The notes: generated from the sequence alone by a model not told the origin. 64,000 bases of DNA from Daphnia pulex (GCF_021134715.1 NC_060018.1:5845501-5909500), one strand, 5' to 3'; positions 45,416 through 58,780 are shown, numbered from the stretch's first letter. Numbers and translations: made by a program.

Positions 45416-48400
45416 ATGGCCTGGACTCGATTAACGCCGCCAATGTTTTCCCATTTTCTCGTCCGCCCGCGACGTCGACGACGACGAAGCATCGCCACCA
45501 CCACCGCCTCTTGTCTCTTGGCACTAGTCATGATGATTGGTAAGTTATTCATTTCCTTTGGAAATTTTTGGGATGCTGGGAACAAAATAAAGAAGGGAAG
45601 AAAAACGATGGGAAATTGTAAGAACTTGTCCTCCTCCCCCTCACTGTGTCCATCCATTGACCCTGGTCATTTGTGTAGAACCATTTCAAGTTCCTCTCCT
45701 ACCCTGCTGTGGATCCTCTTTCTTTTTTAAAACTCTTAAAATCGATTTCGAACCTCAAAAACCCCTAGCTACAGACTCCTCCTCCGTTTTGGGATTTTCT
45801 TCAGGGTCCCCCCTCCTTATTGTACTTGAAGATGGACGCGATAGTGGGCTCTCAAATAAAATGGAAAATGGAGAGAAGGTGTTGAGGTGGTCATTCTTGT
45901 GTCCATTTCTCTGTGTACCAGAAGGAGGAAATCCGTTATTATCATTGGCTGGGCCCTTGTTTTCTCACCTGTGTTGTCTCCCCCCTTTTTCTTGAAAAAC
46001 TTCTTTTTCATTTCATTTCATAATCCCTGGGACTAAAGAAGCTTCCCAGTTTCTTTTTTTGAAAGATTCATTATCCCTTTCTCTGCTAGTCCCTCAAATT
46101 CCTGATCCTGGTACACTACGGGAAGCCTAGAGAGAGAACAAGAGAAGAGAAAGACCCGGAGAAGATTAACTATAGATTCCCTACTGAATTCCATCTATAA
46201 TTCTTTATTTTACCTGGGTCTTTTTGGGCATGGAGAAGAGAAGAAGAAAAAAGAGAGATCGAGGAAAAAGAGGAGGGAAACGGCCAGGGGGAGAGAGAGA
46301 GAGAATGTTGAACCCACCTCCTGTTGTGCAGCTCCAAGATCCTCCAGTTGTCCCAAATAGTTGCATTTCTGTTCCTTTATTTTTTTAAATATTCATTTTT
46401 TCCTTTTTATTTCCTTCATGAAACAAATAGCCATGTGGAGCGGAGTAGCGGAAGGCAGCAGCGGTTGCAAGGTGGATAGCTGCACTCGGCAATTCCAGCA
46501 GGCGGCCATGGCCAGCGGCGTGAGACGTGGATCGGCAGCGTTTTGCGTCATCCTGCGCCAATACTCTGATTGTCTCCGATCAACGGCTCGATCCTGTCGC
46601 GGACATTTGGCCTACCACTCGACCATCACGTTGGTGCAGAACTGGAACGGAGATTCCAATTGTTCCTACGTGGGTGGGGCCAGCGCCGGAGGAGCCCCAG
46701 CCATCTTCAAGGACCGCCCTCGCAATCACGACCATCATTCGTCCAAAGTGGAAGATTCGTCGTATTCCAACGAGAAAACGGTGACGTCTTCATCTGCCGA
46801 CCGGACGACGAGCCTGGAACCGACGGCCCGCGTCTACGTCCGCCCAGATAAGCCACCCAGCAGTCTGCCCATCACGGGCACCAGTGTCGTCATGGAAGGC
46901 AGCCCGTCGTGCACCTACCAGGGCCGCCCCGAAGTGACGCATTGCAGTTTCTATGGCGACCCGCATCTTGTGACATTTAACGGAGACTTTCAAACGTGCA
47001 AAGTGGCCGGCGCCTGGCCGCTCATCGACAACGCTTATTTGGCCGTCTCCGTGACCAACGAAGCCGTCGTACCCGGATCCTCTGCCACGGCTACCACCAA
47101 GGTAAACACCAGAACTTCTTACCAGCCGAAAATTTAGCTGCCGATTTCTACAACGCAGTTATACAATAGTACCTACCTACCTATAGCCTTGTTGGGTTAT
47201 GCCTGACTGCCAATAGGAGAGGGAGGAGAGGAGGATCGTGGGCTTTAATAGCCCCCATTTTATTTTCGGGTTTTCTTTTTCCCTTTTTGTTGACACTTGA
47301 AATGGAACGAGGAAGAAAAGTTTTGACGCAAGAATTTTTACCAAGAACTTTTTTGGCTGTTGTTGTTGTTGGGTTGTTTTTTCCGGGGCCAAAAGAAAAA
47401 GCGCAGGCTGTCGTGACTAAGCATTTAGCTTTTTTAGCCCAGGTTAAATCCCCTTTTTCTCCGTTATTCATCGAGTGCCAGTCATTAAAATGTAAATTTC
47501 CCCTCTCCCTTTGAAAAGAGGAAAAAGAAAAATGGTTGCTCGTCTCGATTATTGCGTAACCCGATCGACACGGATTAGTCAGAAAATTGTTTGAGCGGAT
47601 GCAGGAAAAATCACGTCACTGGTGTGTGTGTGTTTATCTGCCTTCCTCCGTCACCCCACAATTGCGACCAACGCAAAGTCGTCGTCGGGTTGAGACATTC
47701 ATTTGCGTTTAAACGGTAGTTGGGTCCGACCTCAAAATTACAGTTGTTACTTTCTTCTTCTTACTTTTATTTTTACCCTTATTTGATATTTTTATAGACG
47801 TGGGGTCCGCGTGTAATTCAAAATGGGACGGACTGGTCTTAACACGGTCGGAACTCCGCCTTCAGGTGATGTCGGTGTGAGGGGAAAAAAGAGACAACAA
47901 ATGTTTCACCAAAAAATTACCAAATTTCTAACGTAGTAGTAGTAGAGAGACCATATCTGTGTGGGTTATAACTAAGCGAGTCAAAGAAGTTAAAAACAGT
48001 TGTGGCGTGCTGTGGCTTCCCGTCGTCTGGTTCCCTCGGTTCTTGTTCACGAAAAAGACCTGGCCTATTGTTCTCTAGCCGTAGGGCACAAATCTTTGAA
48101 GAAGAAAAACTTCTTCTTCTTCTTCTGCTGCTGCTGCTGCTGCTGCCGTACCCCAGAAGGTATACATATAAAAACCCAAAGGAAAGAAGAAATGGTGGCT
48201 CTCACCTCGAGGCGGAGGGCATTAATATTCAACGTGTATCTTCCACAAATCCCCCCCCCCCTTCCTTCTTCTTCTTCTTTTTTGAAGAAGAAGAATAAAA
48301 GATTGTCGACCCGAAAGAATATCATCGTAGATTGCATTGATAATCATTGCTTCGGCCTTTTTTTTTCTTTCTTTCTTTCAAATTCTCATCTTGTCGAAAT

Positions 48401-50927
48401 AACTGGTTTCTTCTATTTTATTCTTCTACCATTCGGGTAGTTGTTGTTGTTACAACCCGCTTGATTTCGCCACCAATTTTGCGCCCGTCTTATTGTGCAA
48501 TAGTGTTGTTTCTCTTCGAAATTATGGATAGGTGGGTGTGGGGGATAAGGATAAGAGAAACCAATTATCCTCGATTCTTGTTGCGCTAGTGTCTTCTTTT
48601 TTCTTTCTTTCTTTTGCGCTGGGAGAAGATAACAAGCGACGGCTTGTCGTGCGATAATAACGGCGCGCATCGCGTGAAAATTGGGTACCCGCTATGTGTC
48701 TAATCCCCCCACCGACTCGGACCGACTCGTCTTTGGGTCTAATCTTAATATGGTCAAAGGTATTTCAGACATTATATGAGAGAGAGAGGATGTCGTTTTC
48801 TTCTTTTTCTCGTTTGATTTCCCCACACACAGATGGAACGCGCCGAACAGGACGGGCGATCGGTCACATTGTATAGTTAGTGGCAAAGAAGAAGAAGAAG
48901 AAGAGATATTTATTTTCCTTTTGGCACGGATACAACAAAACAGGGATGGAGGTGGTAGACGTCTCAGAAGAACAGGTTTCTTTTTTTTTCCTTCTTCTTC
49001 TTTTTCTTCTGGTTGGAAAGAGAAGAGAATGAGAGACACGGGCTTTAGGCTCGAGGGGCGAATGAACTGTGGAAAGAAGAAGAAGAAGAAAAAGATGTTG
49101 AGGAGGAGGCTGGATGGCCTGGGTAGTAGGAAAGAAAAATAGGAAGGGCCCTAGCTCTCTACATGTAGACAAACGCCATGTGTTTGAGAGAAGAAACGAC
49201 CTTGGCCATAGCTGTCACTCTGTGCCTCTCTGGCAAGAGGAAAGAAAAAAAAAGTTTCATATTTTATGTATTTCCAAAGGGAACGGAGAAAAACACGCAC
49301 GCACAATAGGAAAAGAAAAGAGAAAAAATCCTGACCAGTTTTTCTTGTTTTCGGAAATTAAATTTGTTTTTAAAACATTTATTCGTCTCAAATAAATCTG
49401 GAAACGAACGAAGGAGAGAGAGAAAAAAAAGGGAGGAAATCTCGGGTGTTTTGTCAATGCCACGATTAATTTCTCTTTTTCCCGATCGATTCGTTCGTTT
49501 CTTTTGTGTTTGTTTGTGTGAGCCGGGCGGGCTTTTTTGGGCCGATAAGAAGTGACGCCTAGTATACCTCACCCGTTAAATTTCTTTTTTCTTAAATGGA
49601 AGGAATAACAAGTGCGAGAAAAATCCCTTGTAAAGTGTCGACTTAAAACTCTTACATCCCCTATCGCCCCCATTATTCCCCGTTTATTTCGAAATTCCAA
49701 TTTGGCAACAAGTTATTTTTATACCTTCCAAAGTTCTTTGTTTCATTTCCAAGCGTCAAACAAAACCCTCCCCCACCAAAATTTGAATGAAATGTTGAAA
49801 TTGCGCATTGGGTTTGAACGCATTCCACAAAGCGGGAAATTCAAACTTTTTTGTGATGCGGATCACTTGACACCATTTTGCGCCCACCTGAACATTTTCC
49901 GCGTCTGAAAAAGGAAAATGGCTTGAAGTGGGCCGCGCGCTCTTTTGACGTTTTGCCCGTTATTGGCCCATGTGTGCACTTTGGTGCTTGCTAGTGTATA
50001 ACTGGCGAGAGTTACGACGTGCCCTACTAACAATCAGTTTTTTGTTTGTCTTTTGGCGTTCTATTTCTGTAGATCACCATCATCATCAAGGGAGGCTCGG
50101 ATTGTGCGCCGGAACGGACCTACGAGGCGGCAGTCGACTCGGTTCCGGCCTCGTTTGTTGACGGCAGCCAGTGGGGCGGACCTTTGCCGCCCGGAAGCAG
50201 CGGATTGCCGTCCTCGGCTTTTGAGCATTTGGTTCCCGTCAGGATCGTTGAGAAGGAGCCCGGCCGGCACGTTGAAATTCACGCCAGACATTTGGGCGCG
50301 ACGCTCATCGTTCGACAAGTCGGACGCTATTTGACGTTCGCCGCTAAACTTCCGCGGGAAATCGCCCTGCAAGGAGCCGGACGGGAAGGTCTTCAACTCT
50401 GCGTCAAGGGCTGCCCGGCGTCGGAACGTATCGACGTCGGCACCGTCCTCCTGGGCAGCGGGCACGGCCGTCATCCCAGCATGCCATCTAGCGGGCGATT
50501 TTACCGCTCGCAGACGAGCGAGTCTCCGTCGGCCCTGGTGAAGGGCATGACCCGCGACGCGGCCCTGGCCCTCTGCCGTGAATACAATCTGACGGATTAC
50601 TACCTGGACTCGTGCATGTTCGATCTGATGACCACCGGAGATCCCAGTTTCTCTCTGGCCGCCAGCCGGGCGCAAGCCGATTACTTTTCCTTGTTGCCCG
50701 ACGCGGCCAATCGACTGGCCAATCGGACGTGGCCTCTGGGCGCTTCCGGCTCTTCTCCGTCATCTTCGACAGCTTCGAGGGACAGCCTCTCGTCGTCGGC
50801 CTCGTCCAGCACTGCCCGCTCACTTCTTCTGGTCGGAGAAGCCCACGGACCGGGCCGGCCGTCCAGCCTGGCAGTTTGTCTGCTGGTCGTTTGGAGTTTG
50901 ATGAGCTTATGGAACCCGTTGCGGTGA
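45416..50927 (+). CDS. RGM: Repulsive guidance molecule (RGM) homologue, three coding exons
   Basis: RGMs are GPI-anchored surface proteins that bind neogenin and act as BMP co-receptors. Coding exons are 45416-45539, 46431-47101 and 50073-50927, joined in phases 1 and 0, giving about 549 residues (vertebrate RGMs about 430-450). Residues 1-42 are a signal peptide with an unusually long Arg run (19-24) before the hydrophobic core. The N-RGM domain starts at CKVDSCTRQF (54) and holds YSDCLRSTARSCRGHLAYHS; the vertebrate RGD is RGH here (98-100). The family's self-cleavage site GDPH is at 217-220, within CSFYGDPHLVTF, followed by FQTCKVAGAWPLIDN. Exon 3 carries the C-RGM domain (VRQVGRYLTFA, LCVKGCP, CMFDLMTTGD) and ends in a hydrophobic tail (SLAVCLLVVWSLMSLW), as for GPI attachment. 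NCS, NLT and NRT sequons are present. The 60-residue low-complexity linker after residue 121 explains part of the extra length. Confidence 0.93.
47102..50072 (+). other. RGM: RGM intron 2 (about 3 kb)
   Basis: Starts GTAAAC and ends TTCTGTAG. It contains two GAA/TTC inverted hairpins (48098-48125 and 48266-48292), a CTG run at 48125-48146, a C-run near 48251-48260 and further GAA tracts (49073-49096). No conserved exon was seen in it. Confidence 0.7.
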
Positions 50928-51250
50928 TACCACACGAAGAAATTAACACAAATTAATTAATGTACAGTCTCATCGTCGTCGTCGTCGTATACATAAAAAA
51001 GGAAACACAATTTGTTTTGCATATATATATGTATGTTTGATATGCATTATATATATATATAAATATATATGATATATAACATTATTGGACTCGTAGAAAG
51101 TCGTCTGTACAAAATATCAAGAAATTTCGTCCGTACCAAAACATTTGCCCCCCATAACCCCCACCCACCTCCCCCCCAAAAAAACATCTCTGTCCCCCTC
51201 AAAACCGTGTTTTATTTGCCCGGCCAATTTTTCGTTGTCGTTGATATCGA

Positions 51251-51271
51251 AATAAATAAAAAATGAATAAA
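51251..51271 (+). terminator. RGM: Clustered poly-A signals, probable 3' end of RGM
   Basis: Three overlapping AATAAA hexamers lie at 51251, 51255 and 51266, about 325 bp after the RGM stop codon. The 3' untranslated region would thus be 50928 to about 51290. A further AATAAA at 51595-51600 could serve as a distal site. Confidence 0.55.
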
Positions 51272-54200
51272 AACAAAATTCAATTGAAAAAAAAAGTTAC
51301 CAAGTGTTATGAGTTCAATTTTTCTTGACTTTATTTTATTTTTATTTGGTTCATTGTGGCAGTTTCCCACAAGATTTTTATTCTTGTAAATTGACACTAG
51401 TGGCCACAAACAGCAATTGAATGTCGACGATATTTGAACGGTCGTCGTTTAATGATTGGCTCGTCTAGAATTCTATAGCTCGAGAAAACGAAACGGGGGA
51501 AAAAAAAACAAACAAATTTCAACTTTTGGTTTCCTTCTAGCCACTTTTATTGATTTCCTGTCCAGTTTATTTGTACGCCATTATTCCGTCTAGAAATAAA
51601 TAAAAAATAATAATAATTTAAAAAGAAAAAAAGGGAGTCCCGTGACCGATTCCCTCCCCAAAAAAGGCGATCGTTTATTTTTGAAGAATTTCATTTTTCT
51701 CCTTTTGTGTGTAGATTTCACAACATGTTTGATGCCATCAAGATGGCGCAACTTGAAAACAAAAATCTTCGGGATGCGACGTGACCGCGGGAAAAATGAG
51801 GAATGGCTTTTGCGGTGTGTACAATTTTTTTTTCTCCCGCAGCTTTGGTCCCTCTCTTCTCCGTTTTCATTTTTGTATTAATACTTTTTTTTGTGTTTGT
51901 TGTTTCGTTTTTGTTTTGTTTTATTATTATTAGATGCGGAATTTTTTAAGAGACTTTGGCATATCTCCTTAAATAGACGGGGGGAAATGTGATAAAATGC
52001 AATTTCGAAACCCGACAGTCTCACACACACACACACACACGTGTGCGCATATAAGTAAATAAATTGACTGGATGCGCATCAAGCGATGGAGGATATGTCC
52101 AATTTCCTTATTTTTATTTTATTTTTTATTTTTTTAAAGAGAAAACCGCAGATAAGATAAACGATAACCCACCACTGAGCCTTTGATGACTGCACCAGCA
52201 GTTGCCTATTAAACACATGGAAAAAGTCTGTGGAAAATAATAAAAAAAAAAAAAAAAAGAGTTATACATTTCAAAAGAAACGGTTTCAACATTTGTGCCA
52301 AGAGCCAAACGGATGGATTGCACCCCAGAAAAGAAAGAGATCTCGAATTTCACCTCGCCTTGGCATTGATTAAGAGAGGGAGGAGAACAAACTGGAAAAA
52401 CAACGTCAGGCTTCAATTATTTCCCAGATTTTTGTTTAAGAAAAAGAAGGAGAGAGGTGAGCTGTGTAAGGCGACTCCATTCAATAGTTGCCTCCCCATC
52501 TAGGAGAGAGGGGGGAGTTGGAGAAAAAGGAAACTCCTTTTATTTCATGATATCCGTCTCTCCCTTTTTTTCCCTGTGATATCCCCCCTCCGTCGTGGTG
52601 TCGACACGTACCTATACACACGTCGACATGTGTAATGCATAATCAGGTGCTACGGGGCAGTTCCTGGGCTCTTTATGGAAGCCACTGAAGGTGTGGTGCG
52701 CTGGATATATGTGGCGTGTTAGACAAGTAACTTGAGGTGCTGATGGTCAGGCCCACCCCCGTCGTCAAGTATACAATATCTACCCCCCACCCCACTCACA
52801 TGTGTATATATTCACACAATCCCTCTCCAATCTGTGACCATACATGATTGAAATCAGCCCAATAAATTGAGTAGAATATCGCCATAAATCAAACGTTTGG
52901 GGGTACACGTGTTCTCATTGCGTATAGAGTGAAGGCAGACAAAATAAACTTTAAAAATGGTAAAATTCGTCTTTGTTCTTTGTAATAAAAATATTCACGG
53001 TCGTCCGGTGAAATAACGACTTTTTTTCTTCCCTTTTGAAAACAAAAAAATTGACACCCCGCTGACTTTCTTGGTAGGTCGTAAATATTCTCCAACCGAT
53101 TCTTCTCTTCTCCGTGAAAATAAAATTCTTCTTCTTCTTCTCCTTGTTCCAGCATTTTACATCTGCACAGCTCCTTGTCTCTCTCTCTATTTTGGGACGA
53201 GTTTTATATCCCGTACACGATTCGACGAATTCGCATAACGTCTGCCCCTCAAAACAACCAAACGGTTTGCTGCTGTTGCCAACGAGCCTCAACAGCAACA
53301 AAGTTCTTCATCTCCATCCATTTTTATCGAATCAAAAAATCGTGGCAAAGAACATTTTACAAAAATGGTATACGCTATATAGTAGATATGCCTCCTTTTG
53401 GGGTCGTCGTTCAATCTGTTTGTTTTTGTACAACTTTTTTCTTTGTGATTTCCAATCTAAAATCGATCGTTGCTAAGAAACTCCTGCCGAGCCTCCATCG
53501 TCTTATCACTCTTCATCTTGTGTGTATTCCGTTCCACCCCGCTGAGACGACGAGACCTCTAGCTATATACAATCTCGAATTTAAATTTCCAGTCCAATAA
53601 AATAGATCTAACGTACATACATATAACAAGCGCGCAGGGCTTCCTTTCTTCCAAAAAGAAAAGAATTTGATTTGCCAAATCTACACAGAAAATGTCGTTG
53701 ATTTATTCTCCAAACGGTTACCGCATTTCCAAATGAAATAGTATAAATATACACCCACAACTGGTATTTGGTTACGCAGCAGCTAGTCGAGAGGGGAGGA
53801 GGAAAAAAGCGGACGTGTTTCATTGAGGCACAGCAACAGGAGAGACTTGACGAAGGTCAACCCGTTGACTCGCAGTCATCCATCTTCATTCATGAGCTGA
53901 ATTGTATGATCCCTCACGTAGTTTCTTTCTTCCCCTCTTATATATATTTCTATTCACACACACAAACTTTTAAACTTTTTAAACACATTCAGAAACCCCC
54001 AGGAGTTTGTACTACCGCCCGACCGGAACGGTATCACGAGCGTCGGATCTTTATCCCCAACCGGAATAACTTTTTTCAAAGACGACAGTAACAAATCGAG
54101 ATATTTCTCTGAATACCCTTCACAAACATACACACGTGTTTAAATACATATCAAACTTAAATCAAAAGAAAATCTAGTGTATAGATTTCGTCCCTGACAT

Positions 54201-54387
54201 GCATATCAATAGTAAATAAACTTTTCCTTGTAAATAGACAAAAAGAAACTCGATTCCGTGTTTTTTATTTCTGTTTTCGGTCTAACAAGCGAAACGATAA
54301 TCTTATCATCAAACAACTATAATAACAACAGCAGCTTCAAAGTTGTTGTTCGCCAGCTCTCAATCGCCGGGTCGAGCGCGTCAACCG

Positions 54388-54408
54388 GTTGTTGTTGTTG
54401 TTGTTGTC
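54388..54408. repeat. GTT microsatellite
   Basis: Seven uninterrupted GTT units. Confidence 0.9.
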
Positions 54409-54935
54409 ATTTGCTTTCCAGTGTTGTTAGATCTTTTTAAAATTTCTTGTTCAATTTATTCCCTTTTTTTCTCTCTTTCGCTAATGGTTTAAGAGAAACA
54501 CACACACACTCTTATTGTGTTGTTGGGCTTCCCTCCTCCGATTCTTTGGTCGACCAGGAGCTGCTGGGCACACAGCACAGGTGTACATGTATACATACCT
54601 TATAGAATGTCTGCCCCGTCTATATACTCTCTAGTCGCAGGTGTTGTCAAGCGTGTAATCTCGGTCCGGTGACATGACACCAACGACCATCGAAGAGAAG
54701 GAGAAGGCCAGCAAAAGGGACAGTTGGTTGTTTGATCCTTTCTTCTTCCATGTCCCATTTTCTTTTTTCCAACAATAGAACACGCATATAAGAATATATG
54801 GTGTGTAGACCTCCATTTCTTGTCTTGTTTGTCATGTGGTTGTATAGGTACTACGCATAGATATTCCTGGGGACCAGAAGGGACCGGACCCCCCGTCCTC
54901 ATCAACAGGGTCCACAGATGAAAAGTAGCGATACG

Positions 54936-54963
54936 CTTCTTCTTCTTCTTCTTCTTCTTCTTC
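54936..54963. repeat. TTC microsatellite
   Basis: About nine uninterrupted TTC units. Confidence 0.95.
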
Positions 54964-56106
54964 AAGGGTCTATTGATGATGGCCAGGGGGACAGAGAGGA
55001 TAGAAGCAAATGGCAACAATATATACACAGTCGAGGGGGTACACATACACAAGAAAAGAAAACGGTTGTTCAAAATGTGAACTGACGCGTTCTCATCTCT
55101 CGGTCTCTCCATATGAAGTCAAGGGCCTGTCACTCGCGTTAATTTCCATCGTCTCTCAACTCTATACACGTGCAGTCGTATATATGGTCGAATGTTATAA
55201 ATCTTTTTCAAGCCGAAATTCCCTTTTTCGAGATCTACTATTTCACACAATAAACAGAGAGAGAAATTCCCATTTTTTCTGTATTTCTTTTTCGCTAATA
55301 TTTACCTGTAGACCGCTGTAGACCGGTATTACTACATTGCCGCACATATTGTAAGCGACACATCAGGTTTTTTTTACGCATATATAAACGACAGTTCCAT
55401 TTTTGGACTTTGATATTTATATATTCTATTCTAGAAATGAGAATAAAAGACGGAAAATTCAAGTCTTTTCCCCACTTTTTTTTGGGGTCGTCCGCTTCAC
55501 TTCTCCCCCACCTTGTCGGACAAGTTGTTGGAATCTGGAAAAGGTGTGCTCACACACAAATACGTGAGGTAACTCTCTCTCTCTCCGCGTTTCCCTTATT
55601 CTCTGCTATTCTTATACTACATATTATATTCTTCCCCCTTATGTTTCTTCTCTGTTTGAACAATCGGCTGAAGAGGAGGACGGTTTCTTCTTCTTTTTTT
55701 TAACTTTGATATTGTGTAGGCCTCCCCTTGGCTGCCGTGTGTTACTTTAACAAACGTTTTTAATCGCCCATAGTATAGGTTTTTATTTCTTTTAAAAAAG
55801 TTGAGGAGGCCTCCTACTCCTCCTCTCAGCCAGAAGAAGAAGAAGAAACAGAGGACAAAAGGAGGTTTTTATATATATGGCCAGCTCCTCTCTCTCTCTC
55901 CCGTGTACGTATATAACGTTCGCCTCCTATATATGTGTGTAATATAGACAGATAAATACAGCCGGTAATAACCGCAATAAAAATGAATTAGACACACGAG
56001 TTTAAATGAGCTCGACCACATGTTAGTAGTATCACCCTCAAGGTTGTGGTGGTGGTGGCCGTGCTGCCGAGTTTTTCTTGTCTTTTCTCTCCAGTCGAGT
56101 CTCTCC

Positions 56107-56210
56107 GACCGACCGACCGACCGACCGACCCAAACCACAGGTCCCGCAGAGAGTCGTCTCTATGCTGCTCCCCTCTGTAACTCTTTTTTTTTTTTTTTTT
56201 TTTTTTTTTT
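56107..56210. repeat. GACC repeat and T27 homopolymer
   Basis: About six GACC tetramers (56107-56130) are followed 53 bp later by 27 uninterrupted T residues (56184-56210), the longest homopolymer I see in the window. Its exact length in the assembly should be treated with caution. Confidence 0.9.
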
Positions 56211-57639
56211 CGTTTTCGGGACACAACTTGTACAGTCTACTGATTACGATAACGGAGAAAAAAAAAGTTGCGCGCGGGAAAATTTTAAAAGCAACACATT
56301 TTTATAAATTAGAGATAGGAAAAAGGGACCTCCTACTGGTAGGATAGTGTCACTCTCTTCTCGTGAGGAAATTAAAGACAAAGAAAAAAAACCTCAAACA
56401 AAGAAACAGAGAAACAAAAGAAATTTCAGAAAATGTATGGACATTGTCCCCCCCCCCTATCCCCTTGAAAAAGAAATATATATAAGTAGAAAAATTAATA
56501 TTACATAAAGCGCCAGATGGGTCCAGTCTGTCCTTTTTTTACAGCCCCCGGTTTTTTTAACTGGAAAGAGATGAGAATATGTACACAAGAGAGAGAGGAA
56601 GCGCCGTTCCGTTCAACAACAAAAAAGAAGAAGAAGAAGCGAACGAAAGGGGGGAAACTCATTTGTTCCGTAATCACACGCTCGCCGCCCTTAGACAAGT
56701 GTACTTACATCTACTCCTATGTCTGTGTGTGTATTTTTAACACATGGAGGGGGGAGTAGTAAGTTACTACACCACACGAGAACTGTCGTCGTGATAGTCA
56801 ACTTCCTTTCAAATGTACCTAGTATTGGGAACCGCGAAATTCAAACGGGAATTTGAGAATTTACGAGTACGAGGTGTGGGTGTGTGTATTTCTTTTATTT
56901 CATTCGAAAAGGGGATGCCACGAGCAAATGGCTGAGAATAAGATTATACAAGACAAACTAAATTAACTGTGGTATAGATAGAGAGGGGGGGGGGAGAGAG
57001 AGAAATGAATATAATATCGTTTCCTGGAGCATTCAAAAGCTATGGGGTGAGGCGTGAAAATGGCCGACACGATGGCGCCCAGCAGCCGCGGGACGTCTTC
57101 CTTTTTTCTTCTCTTATATAATTCTCCAGCAGCAGCTAAAGAATAAAAAGAGAGAATCCAAGATAGTATAGGAGAAGAAAGTCTATTTCTTTTCTCCTTA
57201 TTCCCTTCATCCACCCTATGTATAATATAAAAGCCAACGAGTCTTGACACCTGCTTTACAAAAATTCCTCAGAATTCTCTTCTTATTAGTGTGTACATTC
57301 TCAATACACGAAAAGGAGTCGAGAAAACGTGTAGACAGCAGCAGCAGCAGCACGGACAACGTTTTCTCTTTTCTCTCTCGACTCTAATATACACCGCTTC
57401 GTATAGCGCAGCATAAAAAAGCTGGACAGCATTCGATTGTCACTGCATATTTAATTGCATAAATTTGGTCAGCTCCAAACGAACATATCTTTCCCGAATA
57501 TCTCACGCAGCCCAAAAAAGGAAAAATTCGAAAGAATATGACTTTCGTCAATAATTTATTCAATTTTTGTATTTCTTGTAAGTGTTATGTACACTTTTTT
57601 GTTAGTGTGTGTGCCGACGATTTTTAATCATTTCTGTTG

Positions 57640-58780
57640 ATCGATAATTTAGGCATCGCTAATGAGAATATTAGTGTCGTCTGCTTTCGTTTTGAGCACG
57701 AAAAACAGCACAACAAATAAAATTACAAAAATGTGGTCGTCGTGTCTACTCTGGTCGCGTCTCGTTATAGAATAGTTGAACATACACTCCGTGCTGTTTA
57801 TAGCAGGTAAATAACACTAAGAATACAAATAGAATGATTATGGCAGCTGAGAACCTGTTCCAAATTTGTGAAATGGCCTAATTCCTGACAAGCATTTATC
57901 ATGTAAGCCCCCTGTTGATGCATGGCAGTTTGTTTACACTATGTAACTTTTACTTTGTGCAGATTTGAGGCCAGAACCAGCCATCATAGCTACAAGATAT
58001 GCAAGTTTTCCTTGTACTGGATCTGTCATCAGCAACAGTCTGTATCATGCCTTGGGTAATAAATTTCGTTACTTTTATCAACCTGTGACATGCTGGAGAT
58101 TTTAATGATGCAAGACTTGCACAAATGCAGTGAATTACATGAAACCTTAAATTCTCATGTTTATTTAAAATTGGGGTTTACCCACTATCTCATTTTCAAC
58201 TTTTCCTTACTTGTTGTTTCTGGAAATTATTAGTTTTCGTAACCCATTTTTTATTTAGGTAAACAGCATCCAGTTTGATTAGAGATACTACCGATGTTGA
58301 TCGAATTCCGAATCTCTTCTTCCCCTTTCTCTAAATGTTCTCGTGTACACCCATGTGAGTGAGGATGTATTCACGATGATGATCCCCTCTTCCCATCATC
58401 TGGTGGATTCAACTTTTGGATGGAGCACTTGTGGATGTCTGGCTGTATTTCCCAGGCTTAAAGGTAGGACAAATTAAAGCTATTTATCCTTTTCTACTGT
58501 TTGGTACTGTTGATTGTAAATCGTTACGTAGAGCCGATTATTCCTGAGCTATGCGATTGACTGGAACCGTTTTTTCTCTTGTCGTTTTTGTTGACTCAGT
58601 CAGGGTTGATTTTGAAATACGTCATTTGTAGAACTACTGCAGGCCAATTTTTTTTTTTACTTCACAACTTTGTCTTTGAGTAAACAATCAAATTCAAAAA
58701 CATTTAAGTTTAAAACTTGAAGCAAAGTGCAAAGTCTAGAATATTTTATGACCAAGTGGGTCCCTCTTCTCCTCGTATAA
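57640..58780 (+). repeat. Gene-like inverted repeat, right copy
   Basis: Diverged copy of 20885-22000 in opposite orientation, with the same order of leader, exon-like and intron parts. The shared CGAAAAACAG-type leader, CTCTGGTCGCGTCTCGTTAT, donor and acceptor boundaries, and the CCCAGGCTTAAAGGTAGGAC box all align. Confidence 0.8.
57780..58282 (+). pseudogene. Disabled copy of the 73-residue gene-like unit
   Basis: The exon equivalents are about 57780-57806, 57963-58055 and 58259 onward. The start codon of the left copy is replaced (ATGTAC has become CATAC), the middle exon is two bases shorter (93 against 95), and the third exon reads VNSIQFD then TAG at 58280-58282 in the left copy's frame. 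The residues LFIADLRPEPAII remain in the first two exons, followed by divergence. Confidence 0.6.

Larger units (their letters stand above)
51291..57639. other. Non-coding interval downstream of RGM
   Basis: AT-rich sequence with many simple repeats: CA at 52022-52040, GTT at 54388-54408, TTC at 54936-54963, GACC and a T27 run at 56107-56210, and a CAG run near 57337-57351. The short frames seen (for example around 53.1-53.6 kb) have no recognisable product or convincing splice structure. Confidence 0.4.
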
